A stretch of 64,000 nt of DNA from an uncultured Aquimarina sp. (GTDB lineage: Bacteria > Bacteroidota > Bacteroidia > Flavobacteriales > Flavobacteriaceae). Location: positions 62,001-126,000 of the forward strand of contig CANNBP010000003.1 of NCBI GenBank assembly GCA_947502885.1, given 5' to 3'. A model generated the notes under the pieces. That model did not search any database, was not told the origin of the DNA, and saw only the letters and a program-made list of their open reading frames with translations. The position numbers and the translations under genes were made by a program. Position 1 is the first letter of the stretch, and the number at the start of each line of letters is the position of its first letter. Shown here piece by piece: positions 34,758-43,879 of the stretch.

Positions 34758-35393
34758 CTAATCTAAACGATTGATATAATAATTTTCATATTTTGATTCA
34801 TCAAATGTAAATAAAGTCTTGGATAACGGTTGATTTGTTTTAAAACTGTTTACCGTTATTGTAACATTGGTACCATTATTTTGCTTTTGAATCATTTTGT
34901 AAATATGCTTTGTTTCTTTATCAATACCAAGCAATATTTCTTTTAAATCACTTTTAGAGTCAATAGGTATTAATTTTACATACTGTACCTTTCTTCCATT
35001 TACATTCTGTACAATATCCATCTTATATGAATATCCATCTTCATAAAATGTCAGCATTTTTGATGGAGTTATACTTGATGTATCTTCTTCATCCTGAGTT
35101 GACACATTAATTTCTTCATCTTCTGGAATAATCACGTGTAATTTTTTTCCATCATACATTTGCTCAGTCCCCATTAGTTTAAGCACGTATTTATTTCCTT
35201 GTAATGTTACATCTCCTCTTGTTTCTTGAGAAACATTTTCGGCTGGATTATTAAGTGAGTACTTAAAATTAATAACAATATTACTATAATCTTTTACCTT
35301 TTTAGAAACTTCATCCAATAACTCTTTAGCACTTTGTGCCTGGACTGAAGAGATGCTTACTATACATAGTAGAAGTATTATTTTTTTTATCAT
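34758..35393 (-). CDS. LolA-like outer-membrane lipoprotein carrier
   Basis: A periplasmic protein of 211 residues with a cleavable signal peptide (1 to about 19, MIKKIILLLCIVSISSVQAQ). The mature chain starts SAKELLDEVSKKVKDYSNI and contains QETRGDVTLQGNKYVLKLMGTEQMYDGKKLHV. This is the LolA/LolB-like half-barrel pattern that shields a lipoprotein's acyl chains in transit to the outer membrane. It lies between ftsK and the LptF/G permease, a conserved envelope cluster in Bacteroidota. Confidence 0.9.
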   Translation of the reverse strand: MIKKIILLLCIVSISSVQAQSAKELLDEVSKKVKDYSNIVINFKYSLNNPAENVSQETRGDVTLQGNKYVLKLMGTEQMYDGKKLHVIIPEDEEINVSTQDEEDTSSITPSKMLTFYEDGYSYKMDIVQNVNGRKVQYVKLIPIDSKSDLKEILLGIDKETKHIYKMIQKQNNGTNVTITVNSFKTNQPLSKTLFTFDESKYENYYINRLD

Positions 35394-35464
35394 TTTTCTT
35401 TTATTTCTTCTGTGTTAATTACTAAAAAATATTATTCTTAATTGTTACAAAAAAACAACAATCA

Positions 35465-37897
35465 TTACTCATTATCCAAAAGTTGTTGTAAAGAGGCTAA
35501 ATCTGTTACTAAAACCTGTCTGGCTTTACTTCCTTCAAAAGGCCCTACAACACCCGCAGCTTCTAACTGATCAATTAATCTACCTGCACGATTATATCCT
35601 AATTTAAGTTTTCTTTGTAACAAAGACGCTGATCCTTGTTGTGCTGTTACAATAACTTCTGCTGCTTGCGCAAACAATTTATCTCGATCACTTTTGTTTA
35701 TATCAAGACTTGTGCCACTTTCTTCTCCTACGTACTCTGGCAACAAATGTGCATCAGGATATGCTTTCTGACTACCAATATATTCTGTTATGCGTTCTAC
35801 TTCCGGAGTATCAACAAAAGCACACTGTATTCTTACCACATCATTACCCTGAGTAAACAACATATCTCCTCTACCTATAAGTTGATCAGCCCCTCCTGCA
35901 TCCAAAATAGTACGTGAATCTATCTTAGAAGTAACTCTAAATGCTATTCGCGCTGGGAAATTGGCTTTGATCATACCCGTAATAACATTTACAGATGGAC
36001 GCTGTGTCGCTATAATCAGATGTATTCCTATCGCTCTAGCCAGCTGTGCCAATCTGGCAATCGGTGTTTCTACTTCTTTACCCGCCGTCATAATTAGGTC
36101 AGCAAACTCATCAACTACAAGAACAATGTAAGGTAAAAATCTATGCCCATTTTCTGGGTTTAATTTTCGTGATTTAAATTTTTCGTTATACTCTTTGATA
36201 TTTCTAACCATTGCCTGTTTTAACAGATCATATCTTGTATCCATCTCAATACACAATGAGTTAAGCGTATTAATAACCTTGGTATTATCGGTTATTATCG
36301 CCTCATCAGTATCAGGTAATTTTGCTAAATAATGGCGTTCTATTTTATTAAATAGGGTAAGCTCTACCTTTTTAGGGTCTACCAAAACAAACTTTACTTC
36401 TGCTGGGTGTTTCTTATATAATAATGAAGTTAGGATTGCATTAAGACCAACCGATTTACCTTGTCCTGTAGCTCCTGCCATTAAAAGGTGTGGCATTTTT
36501 GCTAAATCAACTACAAATGTTTCGTTCGAAATTGTTTTACCTAACGATAATGGTAATGCCATTTCTGCATTTTGAAATTTTGAAGAAGCAATTGCTGTTC
36601 GCATAGAGACTATAGTTGCATTTTTATTAGGTACCTCTATACCAATTGTACCTTTACCAGGAATTGGTGCTATAATCCTAATACCCAAAGCAGCAAGAGA
36701 CAGCGCAATATCATCTTCTAAATTTTTAATCTTGGATATTCGTACTCCTGCTTCTGGAACAATTTCATACAAAGTAACTGTAGGTCCTACAGTTGCTTTA
36801 ATTTGCGCAATACCAATTTTATAATTTTTAAGAGTCTCTACAATTCGATTCTTATTCTCTTCTAGTTCTCCTTGATCAATTGTAATTCCTCCTTTTTTTG
36901 AAGAATAATCTTTCAAAAGATCAATTGTCGGAAACTTAAAATTACCTAACTCTAATTTAGGATCAAACTCTCCAAAATCTTTTACAAGTTTTGAACTTAA
37001 GTTTTCAATTACTTCCTCTTCAACAGTAGTCTCCACCTCCATTGCTATATCCTCTGGGTTATCATCAGATTTAATAACCAGCTTTTCTATAGTATCATTC
37101 TCTATATTTTTAGAACTTGCACTTAAATCATTAATCACAGGACTTAAATCAATCTCTTTATCGGTTTTAACTTCAATTTTCTCTATTTTTTCCTCCACAG
37201 CAATAGTATCAACTGTCTCCTTTTCAGATAGCTTTACTTCTTCTGTTTTCTTCTTTCTTCCATTCAAATTAGACTCATAATCATCAACAATGCCTTTTTG
37301 AGTGCTTTTAAGAGAACCTGTTAACTTTTCTGGAGTATACCTTAAGCGAACCACAATATAAATTATAGCAAAAAAGGCCAAAACTAAAACAGTACCTATA
37401 AAACCTATATAATCATTTAAAAAATCATTGATTTCATAACCTATGATCCCAGCAAGTAAACCACCTTCTTTTTCTACAAAACCAAGCGTTACCGAAGTCC
37501 ATAACATAACCAACATTCCCCAAAACCAAAAACCATAAAGTTTTTTCTTGCTTAGGTCAAAAAACATATACACTCCAGTTAATGAAGTTAGTACTGGAAT
37601 TACTAAAGCAGGAATACCAAATCCCTTAAAAATAAAGAAGTGACTTACCGAGGCTCCAAATTTACTAAGCCAATTTTTTGTAGATGAAGTCCTATCATAA
37701 AATTGAGAAATTTCACTTTGATCAATTCTCCAATTAAAGAAAAATGAAATAAAAGCGAAAAAGAGCCCAATACCAAAAAAGAACAAAAAGCTACCTATAA
37801 TAACCTTTTGTTGTCTAGATAAAGTATATCTATCTTTTAATGGAGTTTTAGTCTTTTTTACTGTCTTCTTTTTTGTACTTACCTTTCTTTTAGCCAT
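35465..37897 (-). CDS. ftsK: DNA translocase FtsK/SpoIIIE
   Basis: It pumps chromosomal DNA through the closing septum during division. The 810 residues include a basic N-terminus (MAKRKVSTKKKTVKK), four or so membrane helices (30-190), and a charged, low-complexity linker (200-310). The alpha/beta motor has Walker A GATGQGKSVGLN, Walker B YIVLVVDEFADLIM, and ATQRPSVNVITGMIKANFPARIAFRV. The gamma DNA-reading domain sits at the C-terminus (LLQRKLKLGYNRAGRLIDQLEAAGVVGP). A TATTTTTG box at 37916-37923 is a fitting promoter, 18 bp before the ATG. Confidence 0.97.
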   Translation of the reverse strand: MAKRKVSTKKKTVKKTKTPLKDRYTLSRQQKVIIGSFLFFFGIGLFFAFISFFFNWRIDQSEISQFYDRTSSTKNWLSKFGASVSHFFIFKGFGIPALVIPVLTSLTGVYMFFDLSKKKLYGFWFWGMLVMLWTSVTLGFVEKEGGLLAGIIGYEINDFLNDYIGFIGTVLVLAFFAIIYIVVRLRYTPEKLTGSLKSTQKGIVDDYESNLNGRKKKTEEVKLSEKETVDTIAVEEKIEKIEVKTDKEIDLSPVINDLSASSKNIENDTIEKLVIKSDDNPEDIAMEVETTVEEEVIENLSSKLVKDFGEFDPKLELGNFKFPTIDLLKDYSSKKGGITIDQGELEENKNRIVETLKNYKIGIAQIKATVGPTVTLYEIVPEAGVRISKIKNLEDDIALSLAALGIRIIAPIPGKGTIGIEVPNKNATIVSMRTAIASSKFQNAEMALPLSLGKTISNETFVVDLAKMPHLLMAGATGQGKSVGLNAILTSLLYKKHPAEVKFVLVDPKKVELTLFNKIERHYLAKLPDTDEAIITDNTKVINTLNSLCIEMDTRYDLLKQAMVRNIKEYNEKFKSRKLNPENGHRFLPYIVLVVDEFADLIMTAGKEVETPIARLAQLARAIGIHLIIATQRPSVNVITGMIKANFPARIAFRVTSKIDSRTILDAGGADQLIGRGDMLFTQGNDVVRIQCAFVDTPEVERITEYIGSQKAYPDAHLLPEYVGEESGTSLDINKSDRDKLFAQAAEVIVTAQQGSASLLQRKLKLGYNRAGRLIDQLEAAGVVGPFEGSKARQVLVTDLASLQQLLDNE

Positions 37898-37915
37898 TTT
37901 TTGGATCTATTATCG

Positions 37916-37923
37916 CAAAAATA
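37916..37923 (-). promoter_or_regulatory. -7 box of ftsK
   Basis: TATTTTTG on the minus strand matches TAnnTTTG and is followed by CG, just upstream of the ftsK ATG at 37897. Confidence 0.55.
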
Positions 37924-37963
37924 CGAATATCTATATTGGAACGTAAAAATGCCTAAAAAATTT

Positions 37964-38332
37964 CTAAACGAAATACGGAAAATAAATCAACACACCGATT
38001 ATCACTGCTGTAATAGAAGCTATAAAGACTGCTCCTGCAGCTATATCCTTAATAAAACCAATTTTATTATGAAAATCGGGGTGAATAAAATCTGCTATTG
38101 CTTCGGCAGTAGTATTTAAACCTTCAATACTCATTACCAAACCAATAGCAAATATTTGTAATATCCATTCTACTGATGTTATATTAAAATAAAACCCCAA
38201 ACCTGTCATAAATACTCCTATTCCAGCTTGCACTTGTATACTTGGCTCTGTAGTTAACAATAACAAAGCACCTTTAAAAGCATAACCTACAGCCCGTAGC
38301 CTACCTATCACAAATTTTGAAGTTTTACCCAT
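37964..38332 (-). CDS. dgkA: Diacylglycerol kinase family protein
   Basis: An inner-membrane protein of 122 residues with three helices. The family motif is seen as GLVMSIEGLNTTAEAIADFIHPDFHNKIGFIKDIAAGAVFIAS, containing the conserved glutamates and lysine of DgkA-type kinases (ENTAIE-like and KD-AAGAV). These small kinases phosphorylate diacylglycerol or undecaprenol in the membrane. It starts 5 bp after the tpx stop on the same strand, so the two are probably co-transcribed. Which lipid is used cannot be read from the sequence. Confidence 0.92.
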   Translation of the reverse strand: MGKTSKFVIGRLRAVGYAFKGALLLLTTEPSIQVQAGIGVFMTGLGFYFNITSVEWILQIFAIGLVMSIEGLNTTAEAIADFIHPDFHNKIGFIKDIAAGAVFIASITAVIIGVLIYFPYFV

Positions 38333-38337
38333 ATAAT

Positions 38338-38838
38338 TTAAGACAATATTTTAAGTGCAGCAGCATAATTTGGTTCCTGAACTATTTCTGGCACCTGCTC
38401 GGTATATTGCACCGTACCTTTTTCGTCAAGAACAATTACTGCTCTAGAATGCAGTCCTTGAAGAGGTCCATCTGCAATTTCTAAACCATAATTTTTTCCA
38501 AACTCTCCAGCTCTATAATCAGAAAGATTGGTTACATTTTCTATACCTTCTGCTCCACAAAAACGATCTTGAGCAAACGGTAAATCGTGTGAAATACACA
38601 ATACTTTGGTATTAGATAAATTGCTTACTTCTTTATTAAATTCTCTAACTGAAGCAGCACAGATACCTGTATCTATTGAAGGAAAAACATTCAAAACTAC
38701 TCTTGACCCCTTGTAATCTGACAATTTAGTTGTCGACAAATCAGTCTTTACTAATTCAAAATCTGGAGCTGTTTGCCCAACCTCTGGCAAATTTCCTATA
38801 GTATTAATTGCGTTTCCTTTTAATGTTATTGAAGCCAT
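38338..38838 (-). CDS. tpx: Thiol peroxidase Tpx
   Basis: An atypical 2-Cys peroxiredoxin of 166 residues that reduces hydroperoxides with thioredoxin. The start MASITLKGNAINTIGNLPEVG is standard. The peroxidatic cysteine lies in SIDTGICAASVREFN and the resolving cysteine in DRFCGAEGIENVTNLSDYR, both at the usual spacing. A thioredoxin and a 2-Cys peroxiredoxin are encoded just upstream, making a compact peroxide-defence neighbourhood. Confidence 0.96.
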   Translation of the reverse strand: MASITLKGNAINTIGNLPEVGQTAPDFELVKTDLSTTKLSDYKGSRVVLNVFPSIDTGICAASVREFNKEVSNLSNTKVLCISHDLPFAQDRFCGAEGIENVTNLSDYRAGEFGKNYGLEIADGPLQGLHSRAVIVLDEKGTVQYTEQVPEIVQEPNYAAALKILS

Positions 38839-38934
38839 GATAAATGATTTGTTTTTTGTGTTTTTAAAATTAATAAGATTATATGATAATATCTATAGTA
38901 TTGCTTAAAAATAAAATTATTGCTTAAACAATAT

Positions 38935-39192
38935 CTAGGTATCTATCGAGCCAAGTACTCTTTTCATAAAACCATTTAGAGCTTCTTTTTCTGAAACTCC
39001 CTCCTTTACATTTTTAGTAACTTCTAAAGCTCCATACATATTAGAGATCAACTCCCCTATTACATCTAATTCTTCATCTTTAAGAGATGAAACTTCTGTT
39101 AACGCTTCTAGAGTTTCGATAGTTTCGACTAAAAAGTCTTCATCATTTTCTTCTACAAAACGCAATAAGTGTTTAATTATTGGCAACCTCAT
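38935..39192 (-). CDS. DUF6952-like small protein
   Basis: An acidic, all-helical protein of 85 residues beginning MRLPIIKHLLRFVEENDEDFL and containing SLKDEELDVIGELISNMYGALEV. I associate this with the DUF6952 family found beside thioredoxin and peroxiredoxin genes in Flavobacteriia; that label is from memory. It overlaps the thioredoxin gene by 20 bp, implying translational coupling. Function is unknown; context suggests a link to thiol redox or peroxide defence. Confidence 0.75.
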   Translation of the reverse strand: MRLPIIKHLLRFVEENDEDFLVETIETLEALTEVSSLKDEELDVIGELISNMYGALEVTKNVKEGVSEKEALNGFMKRVLGSIDT

Positions 39193-39487
39193 CTACTAAC
39201 TCTTTAAGTACTTCAAATTTATTTGTCTGAACCTGATTAACAAAACTACCTTTTCTAAAAGTAGCAAATGTAGGAAGGTTATCTACTGTTGCCATTTTTC
39301 TGGATTCAGGAAACTTTTCTGCATCAACAATTACAAAAACTGCTTGTTCATTTTCTGAAGCAAGTTTTTTAAATTTTGGTTTCATAATCCTACAATTACC
39401 ACACCAAGTCGCAGAAAACTGTACAATTACTGTATCATTATCTGCCACTAATTGAGAAAGACTATCTGAAGATAATTCTTGTATCAT
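39173..39487 (-). CDS. Thioredoxin-family protein
   Basis: A cytoplasmic protein of 104 residues with the thioredoxin fold. The active site is ATWCGNCRIMKPKF; CGNC replaces the classical CGPC, which usually changes redox potential. The cis-proline segment is NLPTFATFRKG. It lacks a signal peptide. It overlaps the DUF6952-like gene downstream and follows the peroxiredoxin gene by 70 bp, so it may be the reductant for the neighbouring peroxidases. Confidence 0.92.
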   Translation of the reverse strand: MIQELSSDSLSQLVADNDTVIVQFSATWCGNCRIMKPKFKKLASENEQAVFVIVDAEKFPESRKMATVDNLPTFATFRKGSFVNQVQTNKFEVLKELVDEVANN

Positions 39488-39557
39488 ATATATGTATTAA
39501 AATTAAAACAACTTCTTTAAAAATGTTTTCAAAGAAGTTGTTTTATTAATTACTTTA

Positions 39558-40196
39558 TTAGTTAGATGCTAAATAAGATGCTACTCCTTCTCTATTAGCA
39601 TTCATTGCCTCTTTACCTTCTTCCCAGTTAGCAGGACAAACTTCTCCATTTTTTTGAACATGAGAATATGCATCTATCAAACGCAAAAACTCAGCTACGT
39701 TTCTTCCAACAGGCATGTGGTTTATACCTTCGTGAAAAACAGTACCTTCTTCATCAATTAAATATGTAGCTCGGTACGTTACATTATCACCATCTACAGT
39801 AACAACACCAGTTTCTTCGTTGTAAGATTCATTTGTAATATCTAAAATACCTAATGTACTAGATAGATTACGATTAGAATCAGCTAAGATTGGATAAGTA
39901 ACACCTTCTATACCTCCATTATCTTTTGAAGTATTTAACCATGCAAAATGCACTTCTGGAGTATCACAAGAAGCACCAATCACCATAGTGTTTCTTTTTT
40001 CAAATTCTTTTAAGGCTTCCTGAAATGCATGCAATTCTGTTGGGCAAACAAATGTAAAATCTTTTGGGTACCAGAATAACAATACTTTTTTGTTATTATT
40101 CTTAGCTTCTTCCAAAACGTTAAGTTTAAAAGTATCCCCCATATCGTTCATTGCATCAACACTAATGCTTGGGAATTTTTTACCTACAAATGCCAT
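39558..40196 (-). CDS. 2-Cys peroxiredoxin (AhpC/Prx1 type)
   Basis: A cytoplasmic peroxidase of 212 residues from the ATG at 40196 (MAFVGKKFPSISVDA); the longer frame to 40262 contains the promoter. The peroxidatic cysteine is in PKDFTFVCPTELHAFQ and the resolving cysteine in GEVCPANWEEGKEAM, with the Prx arginine in the YRATYLID region. It reduces hydrogen peroxide and organic peroxides. An exact TATATTTG box at 40237-40244 drives it, and the thioredoxin gene lies just downstream. Confidence 0.95.
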   Translation of the reverse strand: MAFVGKKFPSISVDAMNDMGDTFKLNVLEEAKNNNKKVLLFWYPKDFTFVCPTELHAFQEALKEFEKRNTMVIGASCDTPEVHFAWLNTSKDNGGIEGVTYPILADSNRNLSSTLGILDITNESYNEETGVVTVDGDNVTYRATYLIDEEGTVFHEGINHMPVGRNVAEFLRLIDAYSHVQKNGEVCPANWEEGKEAMNANREGVASYLASN

Positions 40197-40236
40197 ATTT
40201 TTGTTTTTAAAATTTATATGATTAATTTTTATGGCA

Positions 40237-40244
40237 CAAATATA
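40237..40244 (-). promoter_or_regulatory. -7 box of the peroxiredoxin gene
   Basis: TATATTTG on the minus strand matches TAnnTTTG. It lies inside the longer open frame and so decides for the ATG at 40196. Confidence 0.6.
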
Positions 40245-40423
40245 CACCTCCTTCTTGAACAATTATTACAACATAATTTTTATTATTTATATTAAAATAG
40301 TTTTTACTAATCATTGATTAAATCTTCCAAATGTTAATGATATTCCTACAAAAAAAGCAGATACCCTACATTAATTACGGATAAATAGTACTTTTTTTAC
40401 GGTGAAGTGCACTCCCTTCGATC

Positions 40424-40431
40424 TATTTTTG
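40424..40431 (+). promoter_or_regulatory. -7 box of the hybrid kinase gene
   Basis: TATTTTTG fits TAnnTTTG. It lies downstream of a GTG at 40402, making that start unlikely. Confidence 0.5.
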
Positions 40432-40458
40432 TATTTTCGCCATAAGAAACACTTACTA

Positions 40459-42690
40459 TTGCGAAACCTACTTCAACATATAGTCTTTTTATTTTTAATG
40501 GGTTGTGTAATTAATACACAAGCCCAATCTTTGATTTCTGACAGCATCCAAAGTTATATTGCTAAAGCTGAAAAATTACAAGAAGAATATAAGTATGAGT
40601 TATCTTTAGAAATTGCCAAAGCTGCTCTTCAAAATGCACAATATAATAATGACGATAAAAGCTTTGCTCATATTTACAATATTATAGCCAAGAATTATGA
40701 AATTAGTGAAGATGATAGTAAAGCTATAAGCAATTACAGGAGAGCGCTTACACATGCCAGAAGCTCTAATAGTAAAGTACTAGAAACCGATTTATATAAT
40801 AATCTTGCAAGGGTTTACACAAAAAAGAATCTTACAAGAATAGAAGGCGTTCGTCATTATAAAAAATCTTATGAATATGCCTCAAAGTTAAATGATACTG
40901 CCCGAATGATTAGGCCGTTGTTAAACTTAGGCGAATATTACATTAATAAGAATGACTTTGAAAGCTCTTATGAATACTTATCTCCTGCAAGAAAATTAAT
41001 CAACGAAAAGTCTTCAAACCTTATTAAAACAAAGCTTAATGAATTATTAGGAAGGTATTTTTTAAGCATTAGAAGGTATAAAAAAGCCGAAGAATATACT
41101 GATCAAGCCATATCGTATGCTCTTAAAGAGACTAAAAACAGAGAAAATAAAGACGAACTCATCTCTACATACTATGAAGAGTTAGCTGTTGCTTATAAAA
41201 CAAAATCCGAGTTATACAGAAAACAAAAAGATTTTCAAAAAGCGTATAATTATCAAAAAAAACAATTTCAGAATATATTAAAAGCTAAAGATTTTAAGAA
41301 GCTTAAAGAGCTTAGAAGGGCAAATATTAAATATGAGGTTGACTTATTAAAGAAGAGAGCAAAAAAAGCTGAGTCAGAACAAAAAGAAAGTGAATCAGAA
41401 GTATTAAAATGGAGAATTAGTATCATTCTTGGTATTATTTTAATTCTTACATCACTAGCCTTTTTAATAAGTTCTTACAGAAATAATTTACAAAAGAAAA
41501 AGTTAAACAACGATCTAATTGATAAAAACAAAGAGTTAATTAGTGCAAAAGAAACGGCTGAACAGGTATCTACCTTAAAATCTCAGTTCATTTCTACCGT
41601 TAGTCACGAACTCAGAACTCCACTTTATGGTGTTATTGGATTAACTTCTTTGTTAATGGAAAACCCAGATAAGAAGAAGGCTCACGAATACTTAGAGTCT
41701 TTAAAGTTTTCTGGAGACTATTTATTGGCTTTAATAAATGATGTTCTACAGTTAAGTAAAATTGAAACTAACGAGGTTATCCTTGAAAAAGTCTCTTTTG
41801 ATCTAAGAAAACTTATTGAAGGTATTGTAAACTCTCTTCAAACTAAACAAAAAAGCAATAGCAATAATGTGCATATTGATATTGATAAAAGAATTGACTC
41901 TACACTATTAGGGGATTCGATAAGACTCTCTCAAATATTAATTAACCTTATTGGTAATGCTCTTAAGTTTACCAAAAATGGAAATATCTGGATTACTGTT
42001 AAATGCATTGACTTAAAAAATGATAGTTATACGCTACGTTTTATTATAAAAGATGATGGTATTGGAATACCTTTAAATAAACAAAAAACTATTTTTGACA
42101 ATTTTGCACAGGTAAAAAATCAGAATCAAGAATATGAAGGTACTGGTCTTGGATTGGCTATTGTAAAAAAATTAATTCAACTGCATAACAGTGAAATCCA
42201 TATCAAAAGTGAAGAAAATAATGGATCAGAGTTTTACTTTGACCTATTTTATGAGAAAGCAAATAAGGGACAAGAAATTTCTCTTCAAACTGGAGAAAAC
42301 TTAAGTGTAGGTACTAGCAACTTTTACATACTTATTGTAGATGACAATAAGATAAACCAGATTGTTACTCAGAATATTCTTAAAAAGAAAGGGTATACAT
42401 GTAGTATTGCGAACAATGGTATGGACGCTATCAATCTATTAAAAACAGAAAGATTTGATCTTGTATTAATGGATATCAATATGCCAGAAATGAATGGATT
42501 AGAAGCTACAAAAGTTATCAGAACTTTTAACACCAATGTACCCATTATTGCATTAACGGCTGTCGAAGAAGGCGAAATAAAAAACCAGGCCTTGTCAGTA
42601 GGTATGAGCGATATTATTATCAAACCATACGATACTCAGCAATTTTTTCAGACCATTATGAGAAACATTTCTAAAGTAAAAATGAACTAA
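40459..42690 (+). CDS. Hybrid histidine kinase with TPR sensor and receiver domain
   Basis: A membrane-bound signalling protein of about 743 residues. The start is uncertain: a TTG at 40459 gives a clean signal-peptide-like N-terminus (LLQHIVFLFLMGCVINTQAQS), while a GTG at 40402 lies upstream of the promoter box. The periplasmic part is built of TPR repeats (about 20-300). A transmembrane helix follows (ISIILGIILILTSLAFLISS). Then come a HisKA domain with the phosphorylated histidine in STVSHELRTPLYG, an ATPase domain (NLIGNALKFTKNG, DDGIGIP, GTGLGLAIVKKLI) and a C-terminal receiver with DLVLMDINMPEMNG. The output partner is not encoded nearby. Confidence 0.9.
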   Translation: MRNLLQHIVFLFLMGCVINTQAQSLISDSIQSYIAKAEKLQEEYKYELSLEIAKAALQNAQYNNDDKSFAHIYNIIAKNYEISEDDSKAISNYRRALTHARSSNSKVLETDLYNNLARVYTKKNLTRIEGVRHYKKSYEYASKLNDTARMIRPLLNLGEYYINKNDFESSYEYLSPARKLINEKSSNLIKTKLNELLGRYFLSIRRYKKAEEYTDQAISYALKETKNRENKDELISTYYEELAVAYKTKSELYRKQKDFQKAYNYQKKQFQNILKAKDFKKLKELRRANIKYEVDLLKKRAKKAESEQKESESEVLKWRISIILGIILILTSLAFLISSYRNNLQKKKLNNDLIDKNKELISAKETAEQVSTLKSQFISTVSHELRTPLYGVIGLTSLLMENPDKKKAHEYLESLKFSGDYLLALINDVLQLSKIETNEVILEKVSFDLRKLIEGIVNSLQTKQKSNSNNVHIDIDKRIDSTLLGDSIRLSQILINLIGNALKFTKNGNIWITVKCIDLKNDSYTLRFIIKDDGIGIPLNKQKTIFDNFAQVKNQNQEYEGTGLGLAIVKKLIQLHNSEIHIKSEENNGSEFYFDLFYEKANKGQEISLQTGENLSVGTSNFYILIVDDNKINQIVTQNILKKKGYTCSIANNGMDAINLLKTERFDLVLMDINMPEMNGLEATKVIRTFNTNVPIIALTAVEEGEIKNQALSVGMSDIIIKPYDTQQFFQTIMRNISKVKMN

Positions 42691-42911
42691 ATGGTTAAGA
42701 ATTCCTTCTAACAAAGGTTATAATTCCCTTAAACCTTATTTAATTTAATTAGAAAAACATAATTTTAGCTCGATATTATAATTAAACTACGTCAATTGAT
42801 TGTTTGATTATTGATCTATCAAATTGTACCTTAAAATCACTTTGAGGGTATAGAAATACTGAAATAACACACTGTAAGGTTCTATACCGTAAAAACAAGA
42901 GCAAATAACAT

Positions 42912-43628
42912 ATGAAATTAGACATTCTTGCAATTGGTGCTCATCCAGATGATGTAGAACTTAGTTGTTCTGGCACAATAGCAAAAGAAGTTGCCAATGG
43001 CAAAAAGGTTGGAATTCTAGATTTAACAAGAGGAGAATTGGGCACAAGAGGAACACCTGAAATAAGAGATGCGGAAGCTAAAAAGGCAGCAGAAATTTTA
43101 GGAGTCTCTGTACGTGAAAATCTAGGTTTTAAAGATGGTTTTTTTATCAATGATCAAAATCATCAATTAGAAATCATCAAAATTTTAAGAAAATACAAAC
43201 CAGAAATAGTATTATGCAATGCCATAAAGGATCGTCATATAGATCATGGCAAGGGTAGTAAGCTTACTAGTGATGCTTGTTTTTTATCTGGTTTAAGAAA
43301 AATAGAAACATCAATAGACGGTAAAACACAGGAACCTTGGAGGCCAAAATTTGTTTATCATTATATACAGTGGGTTAATATAGAACCAGATTTTGTAGTC
43401 GACATTAGTGAACACATAGACAAAAAGGTAGAAAGTGTAAAAGCATACGCTTCTCAATTTTATGATACTAATAGTCAAGAACCCTCTACTCCTATCTCGA
43501 GTAAGAACTTTTTGGACAGTATTACGTACAGAGCAGCTGATTTAGGTCGAATTATTAATGTACAATACGCAGAAGGCTTCACTGTAGAACGCTATGTAGC
43601 AGTTAATTCCATTTTTGATTTAATTTAA
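42912..43628 (+). CDS. bshB1: Bacillithiol biosynthesis deacetylase BshB1
   Basis: A zinc-dependent deacetylase of 238 residues that converts GlcNAc-malate to GlcN-malate, the second step of bacillithiol synthesis. The PIG-L/LmbE fold is identified by IGAHPDDVELSCSGTIAKEV (zinc-binding HPDD), DLTRGELGTRGTPEIRDAEA, LGFKDGFF and DRHIDHGKGSKLTSDACFLSGL. Many Flavobacteriia carry this thiol pathway, and it goes with the peroxide-defence genes encoded at 38-40 kb. It lies directly upstream of tRNA-His but is not in an operon. Confidence 0.94.
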   Translation: MKLDILAIGAHPDDVELSCSGTIAKEVANGKKVGILDLTRGELGTRGTPEIRDAEAKKAAEILGVSVRENLGFKDGFFINDQNHQLEIIKILRKYKPEIVLCNAIKDRHIDHGKGSKLTSDACFLSGLRKIETSIDGKTQEPWRPKFVYHYIQWVNIEPDFVVDISEHIDKKVESVKAYASQFYDTNSQEPSTPISSKNFLDSITYRAADLGRIINVQYAEGFTVERYVAVNSIFDLI

Positions 43629-43640
43629 TTCAAAAAAATG

Positions 43641-43671
43641 TTTGCAGAAATGTAGAAATGTTCTATTTTTG
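43641..43671 (+). promoter_or_regulatory. Promoter of tRNA-His
   Basis: TTTG (43641-43644), 19 bp, TATTTTTG (43664-43671) is an ideal Bacteroidota promoter, 17 bp upstream of the tRNA. Confidence 0.75.
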
Positions 43672-43688
43672 CAGCCATAATTAAAACG

Positions 43689-43762
43689 GTGGTTGTAGCT
43701 CAGTTGGTTAGAGCGCCTGATTGTGGTTCAGGAGGTCGTCGGTTCGAGACCGATCTTCCACC
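43689..43762 (+). tRNA. tRNA-His (GTG)
   Basis: A cloverleaf folds from GTGGTTGTAGCTCAG to ...CTTCCACC. The D-arm is GCTC/GAGC, the anticodon loop is TTGTGGT with anticodon GTG, and the T-arm is GTCGG TTCGAGA CCGAT. The G at 43688 can serve as the extra G-1 typical of tRNA-His. Two T-T mismatches in the acceptor stem (positions 5 and 6) are odd. A perfect terminator follows. Confidence 0.93.
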
Positions 43763-43772
43763 CAGAAATAAA

Positions 43773-43800
43773 AAGGATTACAAGAAAACTTGTAATCCTT
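43773..43800 (+). terminator. Terminator after tRNA-His
   Basis: AAGGATTACAAG (43773-43784) pairs perfectly with 43789-43800 across an AAAA loop and is followed by a T-rich tail. Confidence 0.88.
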
Positions 43801-43879
43801 TCTTCTTTTAGTTCAAAAACCAAGTTTTCGAACCTATTCTCTATGATTGTTTTTGCTCCCTAATTTTTAAAACGTTTTT